Below are positions 1-6,385 of a DNA stretch of 7,501 nucleotides, in pieces. The first letter of the stretch is position 1. Every line of letters starts with the position of its first letter. The translations under genes were made by a program, and so were the position numbers. The notes beneath the pieces are model-generated. The model did no database searches and was not told the origin of the DNA. It saw only the letters and a program-made list of their open reading frames with translations. Location: assembly GCA_050699035.1 (NCBI GenBank), contig JBOHDE010000199.1, positions 1 to 7,501 of the forward strand, read 5' to 3'. This DNA comes from WHTB01 sp050699035 (GTDB taxonomy: Bacteria; Actinomycetota; Actinomycetes; Propionibacteriales; Nocardioidaceae).

Positions 1-735
1 GTCCGGGTCGCTGGCCAGGTCCCTCGGCATGTACGAGATCTCGACCACGGGGTACAGGCCGAGCGAGCGAACGTGGTCGTAGACGCGGTCCACCGCGGTG
101 AAGTCGTGCACCGGCTCGCCGTCGACCTCGCGGTACACGGCGTTGTCACCGCAGAGGATCGCGTGCGCGCGCACCGAACGTACGCCGAGCTCGTCGTGCG
201 CGGCCCGGAGCGCGGCCGTCAGCTCCGCACCGACCACCCGGCCGCCCGTCGTGTCGGTCGACAGGGCGTGCGACAGGTGCTCGCTGCCGATCATCGGCCG
301 CCACGGCCGGGCCAGCTCACCGAGGTCGGACCCGGCGTCGACGGCCACCGTCACGTCGCCGGCCTCGGTGGTCGGAGTCGCCGACACCCGCTCCGACGCC
401 TTCCCTTCGGCACCGACGTCGGACAGCGTGGCCACGGCGTACCAGCGCTCGCGCCCCGGTTCTCCGGTGGTGTCTGCGTACGGCGGATGCGGCACCGCGA
501 GGACGTCACGGCCGGCGTGGTCGAGCTGGTGCAGCGCGCCTTCGGCGGAGTCCGCGACGTACACCTGGTAGCCGACCGCTCCCGGTACGGCGTCCCAGGT
601 CAGCGTCACCTGGGCGCCGCCCGCGACGGCGGTGACGCCGGACGGTGGCGCCAGCTCCGGTGCCGCGCCGATCTCGGCCTCGCCGCTGCGGAGCCCGATC
701 CGCTCCTCCCAGTCGGTGCGTGCGTCGGTGCTCAT
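1..735 (-). CDS. GH39-type glycosidase (beta-xylosidase / alpha-L-iduronidase family) with N-terminal Fn3-like domain, partial
   Basis: The reading frame is open from an ATG at 735-733 to the left edge, giving 245 residues with the C-terminus missing. Residues about 29-121 look like a fibronectin type III domain: a Pro-Pro-rich start, a VTLTWDAVPGAVGYQVY strand pattern near 43-59, and a WYAVATLSD strand near 98-106. From about 128 the start of a (beta/alpha)8 barrel follows, with RPWRPMIGSEHLS (143-155), ELGVRSVRAHAIL (182-194), YREVDGEPVHDF (201-212) and VVEISYMPRDLASDP (230-244). These blocks resemble actinobacterial proteins annotated as GH39 xylan 1,4-beta-xylosidase. Both catalytic glutamates would lie beyond the edge, so activity cannot be judged. 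No signal peptide is visible, so a cytosolic enzyme is expected. The start is supported by GGGGAG five bases upstream and by a TGATG junction that shares one base with the sulfatase stop. GH39 also contains alpha-L-iduronidases, so substrate specificity is open. Confidence 0.84.
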   Translation of the reverse strand, partial: MSTDARTDWEERIGLRSGEAEIGAAPELAPPSGVTAVAGGAQVTLTWDAVPGAVGYQVYVADSAEGALHQLDHAGRDVLAVPHPPYADTTGEPGRERWYAVATLSDVGAEGKASERVSATPTTEAGDVTVAVDAGSDLGELARPWRPMIGSEHLSHALSTDTTGGRVVGAELTAALRAAHDELGVRSVRAHAILCGDNAVYREVDGEPVHDFTAVDRVYDHVRSLGLYPVVEISYMPRDLASDPD

Positions 736-2219
736 CAATGCTCCCCGTATCTGTTCGACAGTGCTCTCGTGGGAATCTCGTCACCGAGCTCGACCGCCAG
801 CCGGTCGAGCTCGGCCCGAAGGGTGATCAGGTCGTCGGCGTACGCCGGGTCGTCGTGCACGGAGTGCATCTCCTGCGGGTCGCGGTCGAGGTCGAACAGC
901 TCCCACTCGGGTGGCGTCTCCACTGTCGACGCGCCCGGCTGACCGCACCCCGACCCGTAGTAGTGCACGAGCTTGCGGTCGCGCGTACGCACACCGCGGT
1001 GCGCCGCCACCCGGTGGATGCCGTCGAGGTGCTCCCAATAGCGGTAGTAGGCCGACGTCCGCCAGCCGACCTGCTCGGCGCTGTCCCCGGTGAGCAGCGG
1101 CACCATCGAGCGTCCCTGCATCCGTGGGTGCCCCTCGACACCGGCCAGGTCGAGCATGGTCTGCGCAATGTCGACGTTGAGCACCAGCGCATCGCTCACC
1201 GAGCCGGGCTCGACCAGTCGCGGGTAGCGCAGCACGAACGGCATCTGCAGCGACTCGGCGTACATAAAGCGCTTGTCGTACCACCCGTGCTCGCCGAGGA
1301 AGAAGCCCTGGTCGGACGTGTAGACGACCACGGTGTCGTCGGCCTGCCCGGTCGCGTCGAGGTGGTCGAGCAGCCGGCCGACTCCCTCGTCGACGGCGAC
1401 GACGCAGCGCAGGTAGTCGAGCAGGTAACGCCGGTACGCCCAGTGCGCATAGCCGATCGGGTCCAGGCCCGCCGGCGGCTCGGCCTTGAGATCCTCGGCG
1501 TTGAGGTCACGCGCGACCCGCATCCGCGCCTCCCGGGCGGCGGAGGCACGGTGCTGGTAGTCGTCGAAGAACGTCGGGGGTACGTCGAGGGCGACGGCGT
1601 CGAACAGGTCGGCGTGCCGCGCGGCCGGCTGCCAGGGCCGGTGCGGTGCCTTGTGCTGGACCAGCAGACACCAGGGCGCCTCGGGGTCGGTCTCCTGTGC
1701 CTGCTGGAGCCAGTCCAGCGACAGGTCCGTGATCAGGTCGGTCGCATAGCCGCGTCGTACGTGGGACCCGCCGTCCATAGTCATGAACTCAGGGTCGTGG
1801 TACGCGCCCTGGTCCGGGAGCACCTCCCAGTGGTCGAAACCCCGGGGGTCGTGCACCCCGCCGTGCCCGAGGTGCCACTTGCCGATCAGCGCGGTGCGGT
1901 AGCCCGCCTCGCGGAGCAGGCCCGGGAAGACCGGCTGCCGTGCGTCGAACTCGGTGGACAGCGTGGTCACGCCGTTCACATGGTTGTACGTGCCGGTGAG
2001 GATCGCCGCCCGGCTCGGCGAGCACAGCGAGTTCGTGCAGCCGCAGGCGTCGAACCTGATGCCGTCCGCCGCGATCCGGTCGATCTGTGGCGTCACCCGG
2101 TGCGGGCCGCCGTAGCAGCCGACGGCGTTCGCCGCGTGGTCGTCGGCGACCACCAGCAGCAGGTTCGGTCGGCGCCCCGACGCCGACCCACCCACCGGTG
2201 CTGGTCTGGGATCGGTCAC
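735..2219 (-). CDS. Family S1 formylglycine-dependent sulfatase, no signal peptide
   Basis: This is a 494-residue type I sulfatase (alkaline phosphatase fold) that hydrolyses a sulfate ester or sulfamate, probably on an imported oligosaccharide. Near the N-terminus, NLLLVVADDH holds the paired Asp metal ligands (D26, D27). The sulfatase signature CSPSR follows at 66-70, where Cys66 would be oxidised to formylglycine and Arg70 is the conserved partner. IGKWHLG (112-118) supplies Lys114 and His116, HKAPHRPW (189-196) supplies Lys190 and His193, and YTSDQG (300-305) supplies Asp303 of the metal site, with Gln304 where Asn or His is common. GEHGWYDKRFMY (309-320) contains Lys316. The C-terminal WELFDLDRDPQEM block is typical of the family. 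The GTG start at 2219 is preferred because it forms a GTGA overlap with the permease stop and begins just before the conserved core; longer in-frame starts run deep into the permease gene. No signal peptide is seen, so it should act in the cytosol. The pattern resembles proteins labelled iduronate-2-sulfatase or N-acetylglucosamine-6-sulfatase, but the substrate is unknown. Confidence 0.93.
   Translation of the reverse strand: MTDPRPAPVGGSASGRRPNLLLVVADDHAANAVGCYGGPHRVTPQIDRIAADGIRFDACGCTNSLCSPSRAAILTGTYNHVNGVTTLSTEFDARQPVFPGLLREAGYRTALIGKWHLGHGGVHDPRGFDHWEVLPDQGAYHDPEFMTMDGGSHVRRGYATDLITDLSLDWLQQAQETDPEAPWCLLVQHKAPHRPWQPAARHADLFDAVALDVPPTFFDDYQHRASAAREARMRVARDLNAEDLKAEPPAGLDPIGYAHWAYRRYLLDYLRCVVAVDEGVGRLLDHLDATGQADDTVVVYTSDQGFFLGEHGWYDKRFMYAESLQMPFVLRYPRLVEPGSVSDALVLNVDIAQTMLDLAGVEGHPRMQGRSMVPLLTGDSAEQVGWRTSAYYRYWEHLDGIHRVAAHRGVRTRDRKLVHYYGSGCGQPGASTVETPPEWELFDLDRDPQEMHSVHDDPAYADDLITLRAELDRLAVELGDEIPTRALSNRYGEH
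741..746 (-). promoter_or_regulatory. Ribosome binding site of the GH39 gene
   Basis: GGGGAG on the minus strand, followed by a 5-base spacer (CATTG) and the ATG at 735. It sits inside the last codons of the sulfatase gene, and the sulfatase TGA overlaps the ATG by one base. It decides the GH39 start and suggests coupled translation. Confidence 0.7.
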
Positions 2220-3103
2220 TTGATGCCGGTCATCGCGATGCCCTGCATGATGTAGCGCTGCAGCGCCAGGAAGATCGCGATCACCGGGATCACGACGACG
2301 ACCGCGCCGGCGAGCAGCAGGCCGTACTTGGTGGCGTTCTGGCCGGTCGCGTACAGGGCCAAAGCGACCGGCAGGGTGTACTTGTCCTCGGTCTGCGCCA
2401 CCACCAGCGGCCAGAGGAAGTTGTTCCACGACGTCAGGAACGTGAGGATCCCGAGCGTCGCCATCGCGGGACCGCACAGCGGCAGGATCACGCTGGCGAA
2501 GATGCGGAGCTCACCGGCACCGTCGATGCGGGCCGCCTGGATCAGCTCGTCGGGCAGACCCATGATGAACTGACGCATCAAGAACACCCCGAACGGCCCG
2601 GCCAGGAACGGCAGGAAGATGCCGGGCAGCGTGTTGGTCAGCTCGAGGTTGGACGTCAGCACGAACAGCGGGACGAACGTCACCACGCCCGGCACCATCA
2701 GCGTCATCAGCACCAGGGCGAAGATCACCCGCTTGCCCGGGAAGTCGAGCTTGGCCAACGCGTAGCCCAGCATCGCCCCGAAGATCACGTTGCCGACGGT
2801 CACCGCCAGCGCGACGAGGGTCGAGTTGAGGAAGTACGTCGGGAAGTCCAGCCGGGTGAACAGCATCTCGTAGTTGTCGGTGGTGACCGTCTCGGGCCAC
2901 CACGTCGGCGGCACCGCGACCACCTCGCTGTCCGGCTTGAACGACGAAATCGCCATCCAGGCAAAGGGAACGAGCATCAGCACGAGGCCGACGCCGAGCA
3001 CCAGCCAGAGCCACCACGGTGTGCCGCGGTCGACTCGACTGCGGTCGACGGGCACCGAGGCGTCCTCGGCCATGCCGGTCGCCGGTGTCATCGTCGTCGT
3101 CAT
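2216..3103 (-). CDS. Sugar ABC transporter permease, CUT1 family (MalG-like)
   Basis: This 295-residue inner-membrane permease is the second of a CUT1 heterodimer. Six hydrophobic segments are visible, at roughly 30-52, 93-116, 126-148, 158-179, 205-232 and 260-281. The cytoplasmic EAA loop that docks the ATPase is at about 186-208 (PDELIQAARIDGAGELRIF then VILP), with the conserved Gly195. The FKPDSEV stretch after TM1, the NSTLVALAVTVGN segment before TM2 and the short C-terminus ending QGIAMTGIK are typical of MalG-type partners. The first 25 or so residues are a polar cytoplasmic tail. The ATG at 3103 is supported by GAGGTGG seven bases upstream. It lies 12 bp after the stop of the other permease, and its own stop overlaps the sulfatase GTG by 4 bp (GTGA). 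The family is certain; the transported sugar is not known and is inferred only from neighbouring enzymes. Confidence 0.95.
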   Translation of the reverse strand: MTTTMTPATGMAEDASVPVDRSRVDRGTPWWLWLVLGVGLVLMLVPFAWMAISSFKPDSEVVAVPPTWWPETVTTDNYEMLFTRLDFPTYFLNSTLVALAVTVGNVIFGAMLGYALAKLDFPGKRVIFALVLMTLMVPGVVTFVPLFVLTSNLELTNTLPGIFLPFLAGPFGVFLMRQFIMGLPDELIQAARIDGAGELRIFASVILPLCGPAMATLGILTFLTSWNNFLWPLVVAQTEDKYTLPVALALYATGQNATKYGLLLAGAVVVVIPVIAIFLALQRYIMQGIAMTGIK

Positions 3104-3110
3104 CGGGCGG

Positions 3111-3117
3111 CCACCTC
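3111..3117 (-). promoter_or_regulatory. Ribosome binding site of the MalG-like permease
   Basis: GAGGTGG on the minus strand, 7 bases before the ATG at 3103. It overlaps the TGA stop of the upstream permease (3118-3116), so a terminating ribosome sits on the initiation site. Confidence 0.65.
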
Positions 3118-4024
3118 AGTCCTTGGACCGCAGCAGCCGGAACTGCGCGGCGGTCAACAAGACCACGGCGAGGAACAGCAGGTAGCTGGCCGCAGAGGCG
3201 AGGCCGTAGTTGCCGAAGCTGAACTGGTCGAAGGTGAAGTACGACACCGAGCGGGTCGCATCGAGCGGTCCGCCGTGCGTCATCACATAAGCCTCCTCGA
3301 AGAACTGCAGGTAGCCGATGCCGGTGATGACGGCGCCGAACAGTAGGGTCGGACGCAGCATCGGCACGGTGATATAGCGGAACCTCTTCCACCCGCTGGC
3401 CCCGTCGACCTCGGCCGCCTCGTTCATCTCCTTCGGGATCGTCTGCAACCCGGCCAGGAAGATCACCATCAACGCGCCGAAGTTGCGCCAGACCGACATC
3501 AAGGCCACCGACGGCAGCGCCAACGCCGTGCTGTCGAGCCAGCCCGGACCGTCGATGCCGACCGACGACAGCACGGAGTTGAACAGCCCGCCGTCCTCGC
3601 GGTACAGGAACTTCCAGACGACGGACACCGCGACGATGCTGGTGATCACCGGCAGGTAGTAGCCGACCCGGAAGAACCCCCTGAGCCGGGTGATCCGGTT
3701 AAGCCCGACGGCGATCGCCAGCGCGATGCCCATCGTCAACGGAACGCCCAGCACGACGTACAGGACGGTGTTGACGGCCACCTTGCGAAACAGCGGGTTG
3801 CCGAGCAGGTCCAGGTAGTTGTCCACCCCGACGAACGACACCGCGAACGGTGTCCGCATGTCGGCGCTGCGGATGTCGGTGAAGCTCATCCCGAAGCTGG
3901 CGAGCACCGGACCCGCGGTGAACACCAGGAACAGCGCCATGAACGGCAACGCCAACACCCACGCGGCGACCGCTTGGCGGCCGCGCGTGGGGTCGACGCT
4001 CCGGGACGGGGTGGCCGTGGCCAT
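3116..4024 (-). CDS. Sugar ABC transporter permease, CUT1 family (MalF-like)
   Basis: This 302-residue inner-membrane permease is the first of the CUT1 pair. TM1 spans about 20-44 (AWVLALPFMALFLVFTAGPV), followed by the FGMSFTDI motif and the FVGVDNYLDLL periplasmic block (64-74) that is characteristic of MalF/UgpA-type proteins. Further hydrophobic segments lie near 83-107, 118-138, 168-192, 223-245 and 277-296. The EAA loop is at 201-223 (NEAAEVDGASGWKRFRYITVP), with Gly208 conserved; it contacts the shared ATPase. The ATG at 4024 was chosen because it lies 5 bp after the binding-protein stop and directly precedes a normal N-terminus. An upstream in-frame ATG at 4153 would overlap the binding protein by about 120 bp and adds a Gly/Arg-rich, non-family sequence. 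No clear Shine-Dalgarno sequence precedes 4024, so translation probably depends on re-initiation after the lipoprotein gene. Confidence 0.94.
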   Translation of the reverse strand: MATATPSRSVDPTRGRQAVAAWVLALPFMALFLVFTAGPVLASFGMSFTDIRSADMRTPFAVSFVGVDNYLDLLGNPLFRKVAVNTVLYVVLGVPLTMGIALAIAVGLNRITRLRGFFRVGYYLPVITSIVAVSVVWKFLYREDGGLFNSVLSSVGIDGPGWLDSTALALPSVALMSVWRNFGALMVIFLAGLQTIPKEMNEAAEVDGASGWKRFRYITVPMLRPTLLFGAVITGIGYLQFFEEAYVMTHGGPLDATRSVSYFTFDQFSFGNYGLASAASYLLFLAVVLLTAAQFRLLRSKD

Positions 4025-4029
4025 CTGGA

Positions 4030-5334
4030 TCAGAGGCCGGTGCCGATGGAGCTCGCCTGGCTCTGCATGTTCGTCACTGCCTCGTCCACCGGGCTCGCGT
4101 CCTTCACCGCCTTCTCCACCTCCGCGTCGATCACCGCGGCGACCTGCTCCCACGTCGGCACGGCCGGCGGCGCGTTAGCGGAGTCGAGCTGTGCACCGAA
4201 CACCTGCAGCCGCTCGTCATCGGCGAGCTTGCCGGTCTCCCACGCCTCCTGGACGGCCGGCAGGTCGCCGAGCGTCGTGTACCAGTCCTGCTGCACGTCC
4301 GGCTGGGACATCCACTGCACGAACTTCCAGGCGCTGTCGCGGTTGTCTGAGTCGGCGAACACCGCGAGGTTGCCGCCACCGACGAACGACGTGCCCGGTG
4401 CCTCGTCCTTGCCCGGGATCGGTGCGACGGCGTACTGCTCCGGCTTCAGACCGGCGTCCTCCACCAGCCCGGTGAACCACGGTCCGGAGATGAACGAGCC
4501 GTACGTGCCCTTGGCGAAGCCGTTCTCCAGCTCGCCGGGGTCGAGCAGGCGGTCCTGGCTCAGTCCGTCGGCGAAGAAGGTCTTGTAGTACTCGAGACCC
4601 TCGACCATCTCAGGCGAGTCCAGGGTGTACTCGGTGCCGTCGTCGTTGGTGATCGCAGCTCCGTTGGACCAGGCGAACGGCAGGGCCGACTGCCAGGACC
4701 CAGCCTGGCCGGGCTGCAGGCTGATTCCGTACTCGGCACCGCCCTTGGCCTGGAGGTCGGCGGCGAACGTGGTGAGCTCGTCCCAGGTCTTCGGCGGCTC
4801 GGACCAGCCGGCCTTCTCGGCAAGGTCGGTGCGGTAGTAGAGCACCCGGGTCTCGACGTACCACGGGACGCCGTACGCCGTGTCGCCGACGACCGTCGAC
4901 CCCCACGCGCCCGGGAAGAAGTCGGCCTCCTCGACGATGCCTTCAGGGGTCGGGTCGAGCCCACCGGACTCGGCGAACTCGCCCATCCAGGTGGTGCCGA
5001 TCAGGCTCACGTCGGGGGTCTCGCCGGCGGCGATCGCGTTGGCGATCTTGTCGTGCGCGCCGTCCCACGGCACCGCGGTGACCTTGACCTCGGCGTCGGG
5101 GTTGTCCTCGTTGAAGGCCTTGGCGAACTCGCCGAGCTTCTCCCCCTCGGTGCCCATCGCCCAGACCTCGATCGAGCCCTCGGCCGGGCCTTCGGAGATG
5201 GCCTTGGTGTCCTCGGCCTTGTCGCCTCCTCCCCCACCGTCTTCGGACCGGCCGCAGCCGACCAGGACCAGGCTGGCGGCGACGAGCACCGCCGCCGTAC
5301 GCGCTGCTGTGCTCAAACTCTTGCGGGGCCTCAT
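4030..5334 (-). CDS. Sugar ABC transporter solute-binding lipoprotein, CUT1 type
   Basis: This 434-residue extracellular binding protein is anchored to the membrane by a lipid. The N-terminus has a basic stretch (RPRK), a hydrophobic core (12-25) and a lipobox LVGC with the lipidated Cys27. A flexible Gly/Asp/Glu linker follows (about 28-45, with five Gly in a row). The mature part begins with SIEVWAMGTEGEKL and carries family 1 binding-protein landmarks: AFNEDNPDAEVKVTAVPW, then GETPDVSLIGTTWMGEF, YGVPWYVETRVLYYRTDL, and a C-terminal SAWKFVQWMSQPDVQ block. Length and order fit maltose, trehalose and xylobiose-type binders, and several Trp and Tyr residues could stack on sugar rings. The ATG at 5334 is supported by a strong AGGAGGA six bases upstream and overlaps the repressor stop by 4 bp (ATGA). 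Ligand identity cannot be read from sequence; the operon suggests an oligosaccharide, possibly sulfated. Confidence 0.95.
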   Translation of the reverse strand: MRPRKSLSTAARTAAVLVAASLVLVGCGRSEDGGGGGDKAEDTKAISEGPAEGSIEVWAMGTEGEKLGEFAKAFNEDNPDAEVKVTAVPWDGAHDKIANAIAAGETPDVSLIGTTWMGEFAESGGLDPTPEGIVEEADFFPGAWGSTVVGDTAYGVPWYVETRVLYYRTDLAEKAGWSEPPKTWDELTTFAADLQAKGGAEYGISLQPGQAGSWQSALPFAWSNGAAITNDDGTEYTLDSPEMVEGLEYYKTFFADGLSQDRLLDPGELENGFAKGTYGSFISGPWFTGLVEDAGLKPEQYAVAPIPGKDEAPGTSFVGGGNLAVFADSDNRDSAWKFVQWMSQPDVQQDWYTTLGDLPAVQEAWETGKLADDERLQVFGAQLDSANAPPAVPTWEQVAAVIDAEVEKAVKDASPVDEAVTNMQSQASSIGTGL

Positions 5335-6323
5335 GCAGGTTCCTCCTGGTGGTGGGCACAGCTGGACCTCACGACCAGCTGCGTGGGGAGTACGTCGTGG
5401 CGCGGCTCGCGCTGCTCGCCGCGGATCAGCTCGTCGAGATAGCGGGCGGACTGCATGCCGAGCTCCCGCATCGGCTGGCGGACGGTGGTGAGGCCGGCGT
5501 ACCGGGCCGCCATCACGTCGTCCCAGCCGGTCACGGCGACCTGGCCGGGTACGTCGACCGCTTGCTTGCGTAGCTCGGTGAGGACGCCAAGGGCCAGCTC
5601 GTCGTTCGCACAGACCAGGGCGTCCGGTATCCCTGCAGCGACAAGCCGGTGGGCGGTGCTCGCCCCGGCGTCCTCACCGAAACCTTCGGGGCGCATCTGC
5701 TCGAGCGACGCGCCGGGTGCGTCGGCGACGACCGACTCGACCCCCTGCCAGCGCTCGGCGATGTCGGGAGCGGTTGCCGGGTCGCCCACGAAGCAGAACG
5801 AGCGACGGCCGTCGTCGAGCAGGTGCTGGGCCAGCGCCCTCGCACTGGCGGTGTTCTCGGCGTTGACCGACTCGACGTCGCCGACCCGCGGGCGGGCCAG
5901 GAGTACGACCGGAACGCCGCGGGCCGCGATCTCGCCGACCACCTCGTCGGTGACCGTACGGCCGAACAGCACGAGCCCGTCGACCCGGCCGGCGAGGTCG
6001 TGCACCATCGCGGGTGCGGCGTCGCGGCCGTGGGTGGACAAGATCAGCACGGACCTGCCGAGCTCGGCCGCGACCTCCTCGTAGCCCAGCAGGACCTCGG
6101 CGTAGAAGGGCCCGGACAGGTCGGGGAACACGATGCCGTTGGCGGCGTGCCGGCGCTCGGCCAGCGACCGGCCGAGCTGGCTCGGGGTGAACTTCAGGTC
6201 GGTCACCGCGGTCATCACCCGGTCGCGGGTGTCGGGGCTGACGTTGTCGTGCTTGCGGAGAACGCGCGAGACCGTCGCAATCGAGACACCGGCCTGCTTG
6301 GCCACGTCGCGAATCGTCGGCAC
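5331..6323 (-). CDS. LacI-family transcriptional regulator
   Basis: This 330-residue sugar-responsive DNA-binding protein is probably a repressor of this operon and of the divergent GH15 gene. Residues 3-22 form the helix-turn-helix (TIRDVAKQAGVSIATVSRVL), with the recognition helix at about 14-22. The hinge helix PSQLGRSLAERR (47-58) has Leu54 in the place of the minor-groove wedge Leu of LacI, which suits an operator with a central CG step. From about 60 a periplasmic-binding-protein-like effector domain follows: NGIVFPDLSGPFYAEVL, DGLVLFGRTV, PDALVCANDELALGVL, and the late VAVTGWDDVMAARYAGLTTVRQP motif of the GalR/LacI family. The start is GTG at 6323, with AAGGAG separated by six C residues. 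It is the first gene of the operon and its TGA overlaps the binding-protein ATG (ATGA), so it is likely autoregulated. The inducer is unknown. Confidence 0.95.
   Translation of the reverse strand: MPTIRDVAKQAGVSIATVSRVLRKHDNVSPDTRDRVMTAVTDLKFTPSQLGRSLAERRHAANGIVFPDLSGPFYAEVLLGYEEVAAELGRSVLILSTHGRDAAPAMVHDLAGRVDGLVLFGRTVTDEVVGEIAARGVPVVLLARPRVGDVESVNAENTASARALAQHLLDDGRRSFCFVGDPATAPDIAERWQGVESVVADAPGASLEQMRPEGFGEDAGASTAHRLVAAGIPDALVCANDELALGVLTELRKQAVDVPGQVAVTGWDDVMAARYAGLTTVRQPMRELGMQSARYLDELIRGEQREPRHDVLPTQLVVRSSCAHHQEEPA
5341..5347 (-). promoter_or_regulatory. Strong ribosome binding site of the binding-protein gene, inside the lacI-type gene
   Basis: AGGAGGA on the minus strand with a 6-base spacer (ACCTGC) before the ATG at 5334. 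It is embedded in the last sense codons of the repressor gene (the Gln-Glu-Glu-Pro end). It is the best Shine-Dalgarno match in the window and could raise binding-protein output above repressor output from the same mRNA. Confidence 0.8.
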
Positions 6324-6329
6324 GGGGGG

Positions 6330-6335
6330 CTCCTT
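6330..6335 (-). promoter_or_regulatory. Ribosome binding site of the LacI-family gene
   Basis: AAGGAG on the minus strand, then six C residues, then the GTG at 6323. It fixes the GTG as the start and begins the helix-turn-helix at the usual distance from the N-terminus. Confidence 0.75.
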
Positions 6336-6349
6336 GGTGAGACCCGGCT

Positions 6350-6365
6350 ATGAAACCGGTTACAT
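6350..6365. promoter_or_regulatory. Probable LacI-family operator in the divergent promoter region
   Basis: ATGAAACCGGTTACAT is a 16-bp palindrome in which seven of eight base pairs match (the exception is 6353 against 6362). It has an even centre and a CG step at its middle, the standard form of GalR/LacI operators. It lies in the 62-bp region between the repressor GTG (6323) and the GH15 ATG (6386), 26 bp and 20 bp away respectively, so a bound repressor could block both promoters. I found no second copy elsewhere in the intergenic region. No convincing -10 hexamer is visible for the leftward promoter. That this repressor binds here is inference from position and form. Confidence 0.75.
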
Positions 6366-6371
6366 TTGGCC

Positions 6372-6377
6372 TAACCT
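6372..6377 (+). promoter_or_regulatory. Candidate -10 element for a leaderless GH15 transcript
   Basis: TAACCT matches TANNNT and ends 8 bases before the ATG at 6386, the spacing at which transcription would begin at or next to the start codon. No Shine-Dalgarno sequence precedes that ATG, which fits a leaderless mRNA, common in actinobacteria. The -35 region would fall within the operator and is weak by sequence. A single hexamer match is modest evidence. Confidence 0.4.
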
Positions 6378-6385
6378 TGGTCGGC

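Noticed and set aside
73..942. Plus-strand open frames over the left edge (starting at 73 and 98)
   Set aside because: They lie antisense to the GH39 start and the sulfatase end. The compositions are Arg- or Ser-rich and no family is recognisable, whereas the minus strand shows Fn3 and GH39 motifs.
645..2255. Long plus-strand open frame of 536 codons opposite the sulfatase
   Set aside because: It is the antisense shadow of the sulfatase gene. The product is rich in Arg, Val, Gly and His with no recognisable domain, while the minus strand has a complete set of sulfatase motifs. Long antisense frames are expected at this GC content.
2220..2477. Extended sulfatase start at 2477
   Set aside because: The extra 86 residues are out-of-frame permease coding sequence with no family similarity. 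The GTG at 2219 forms a GTGA junction and precedes the conserved core directly.
2087..3346. Plus-strand open frame of 419 codons opposite the permeases
   Set aside because: The translation is a low-complexity mix of Arg, Gln, His, Asp and Glu, the usual antisense image of hydrophobic membrane segments. The minus strand encodes a full permease.
4025..4153. Extended MalF-like permease start at 4153
   Set aside because: It would overlap the binding-protein gene by about 120 bp and add a Gly/Arg-rich tail unlike any permease N-terminus.
6332..6381. CCTTGGT occurring twice, on either side of the operator (6332-6338 and 6375-6381)
   Set aside because: A 7-bp repeat around a self-complementary CCTTGG core is short enough to be chance, and the left copy is explained by the repressor ribosome binding site.
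6350..6385. Upstream ATG at 6350 as the GH15 start
   Set aside because: It coincides with the operator palindrome and has only a weak upstream GGTGAG at long spacing. The -10-like hexamer fits the ATG at 6386 better. It is kept as an open alternative in the findings.
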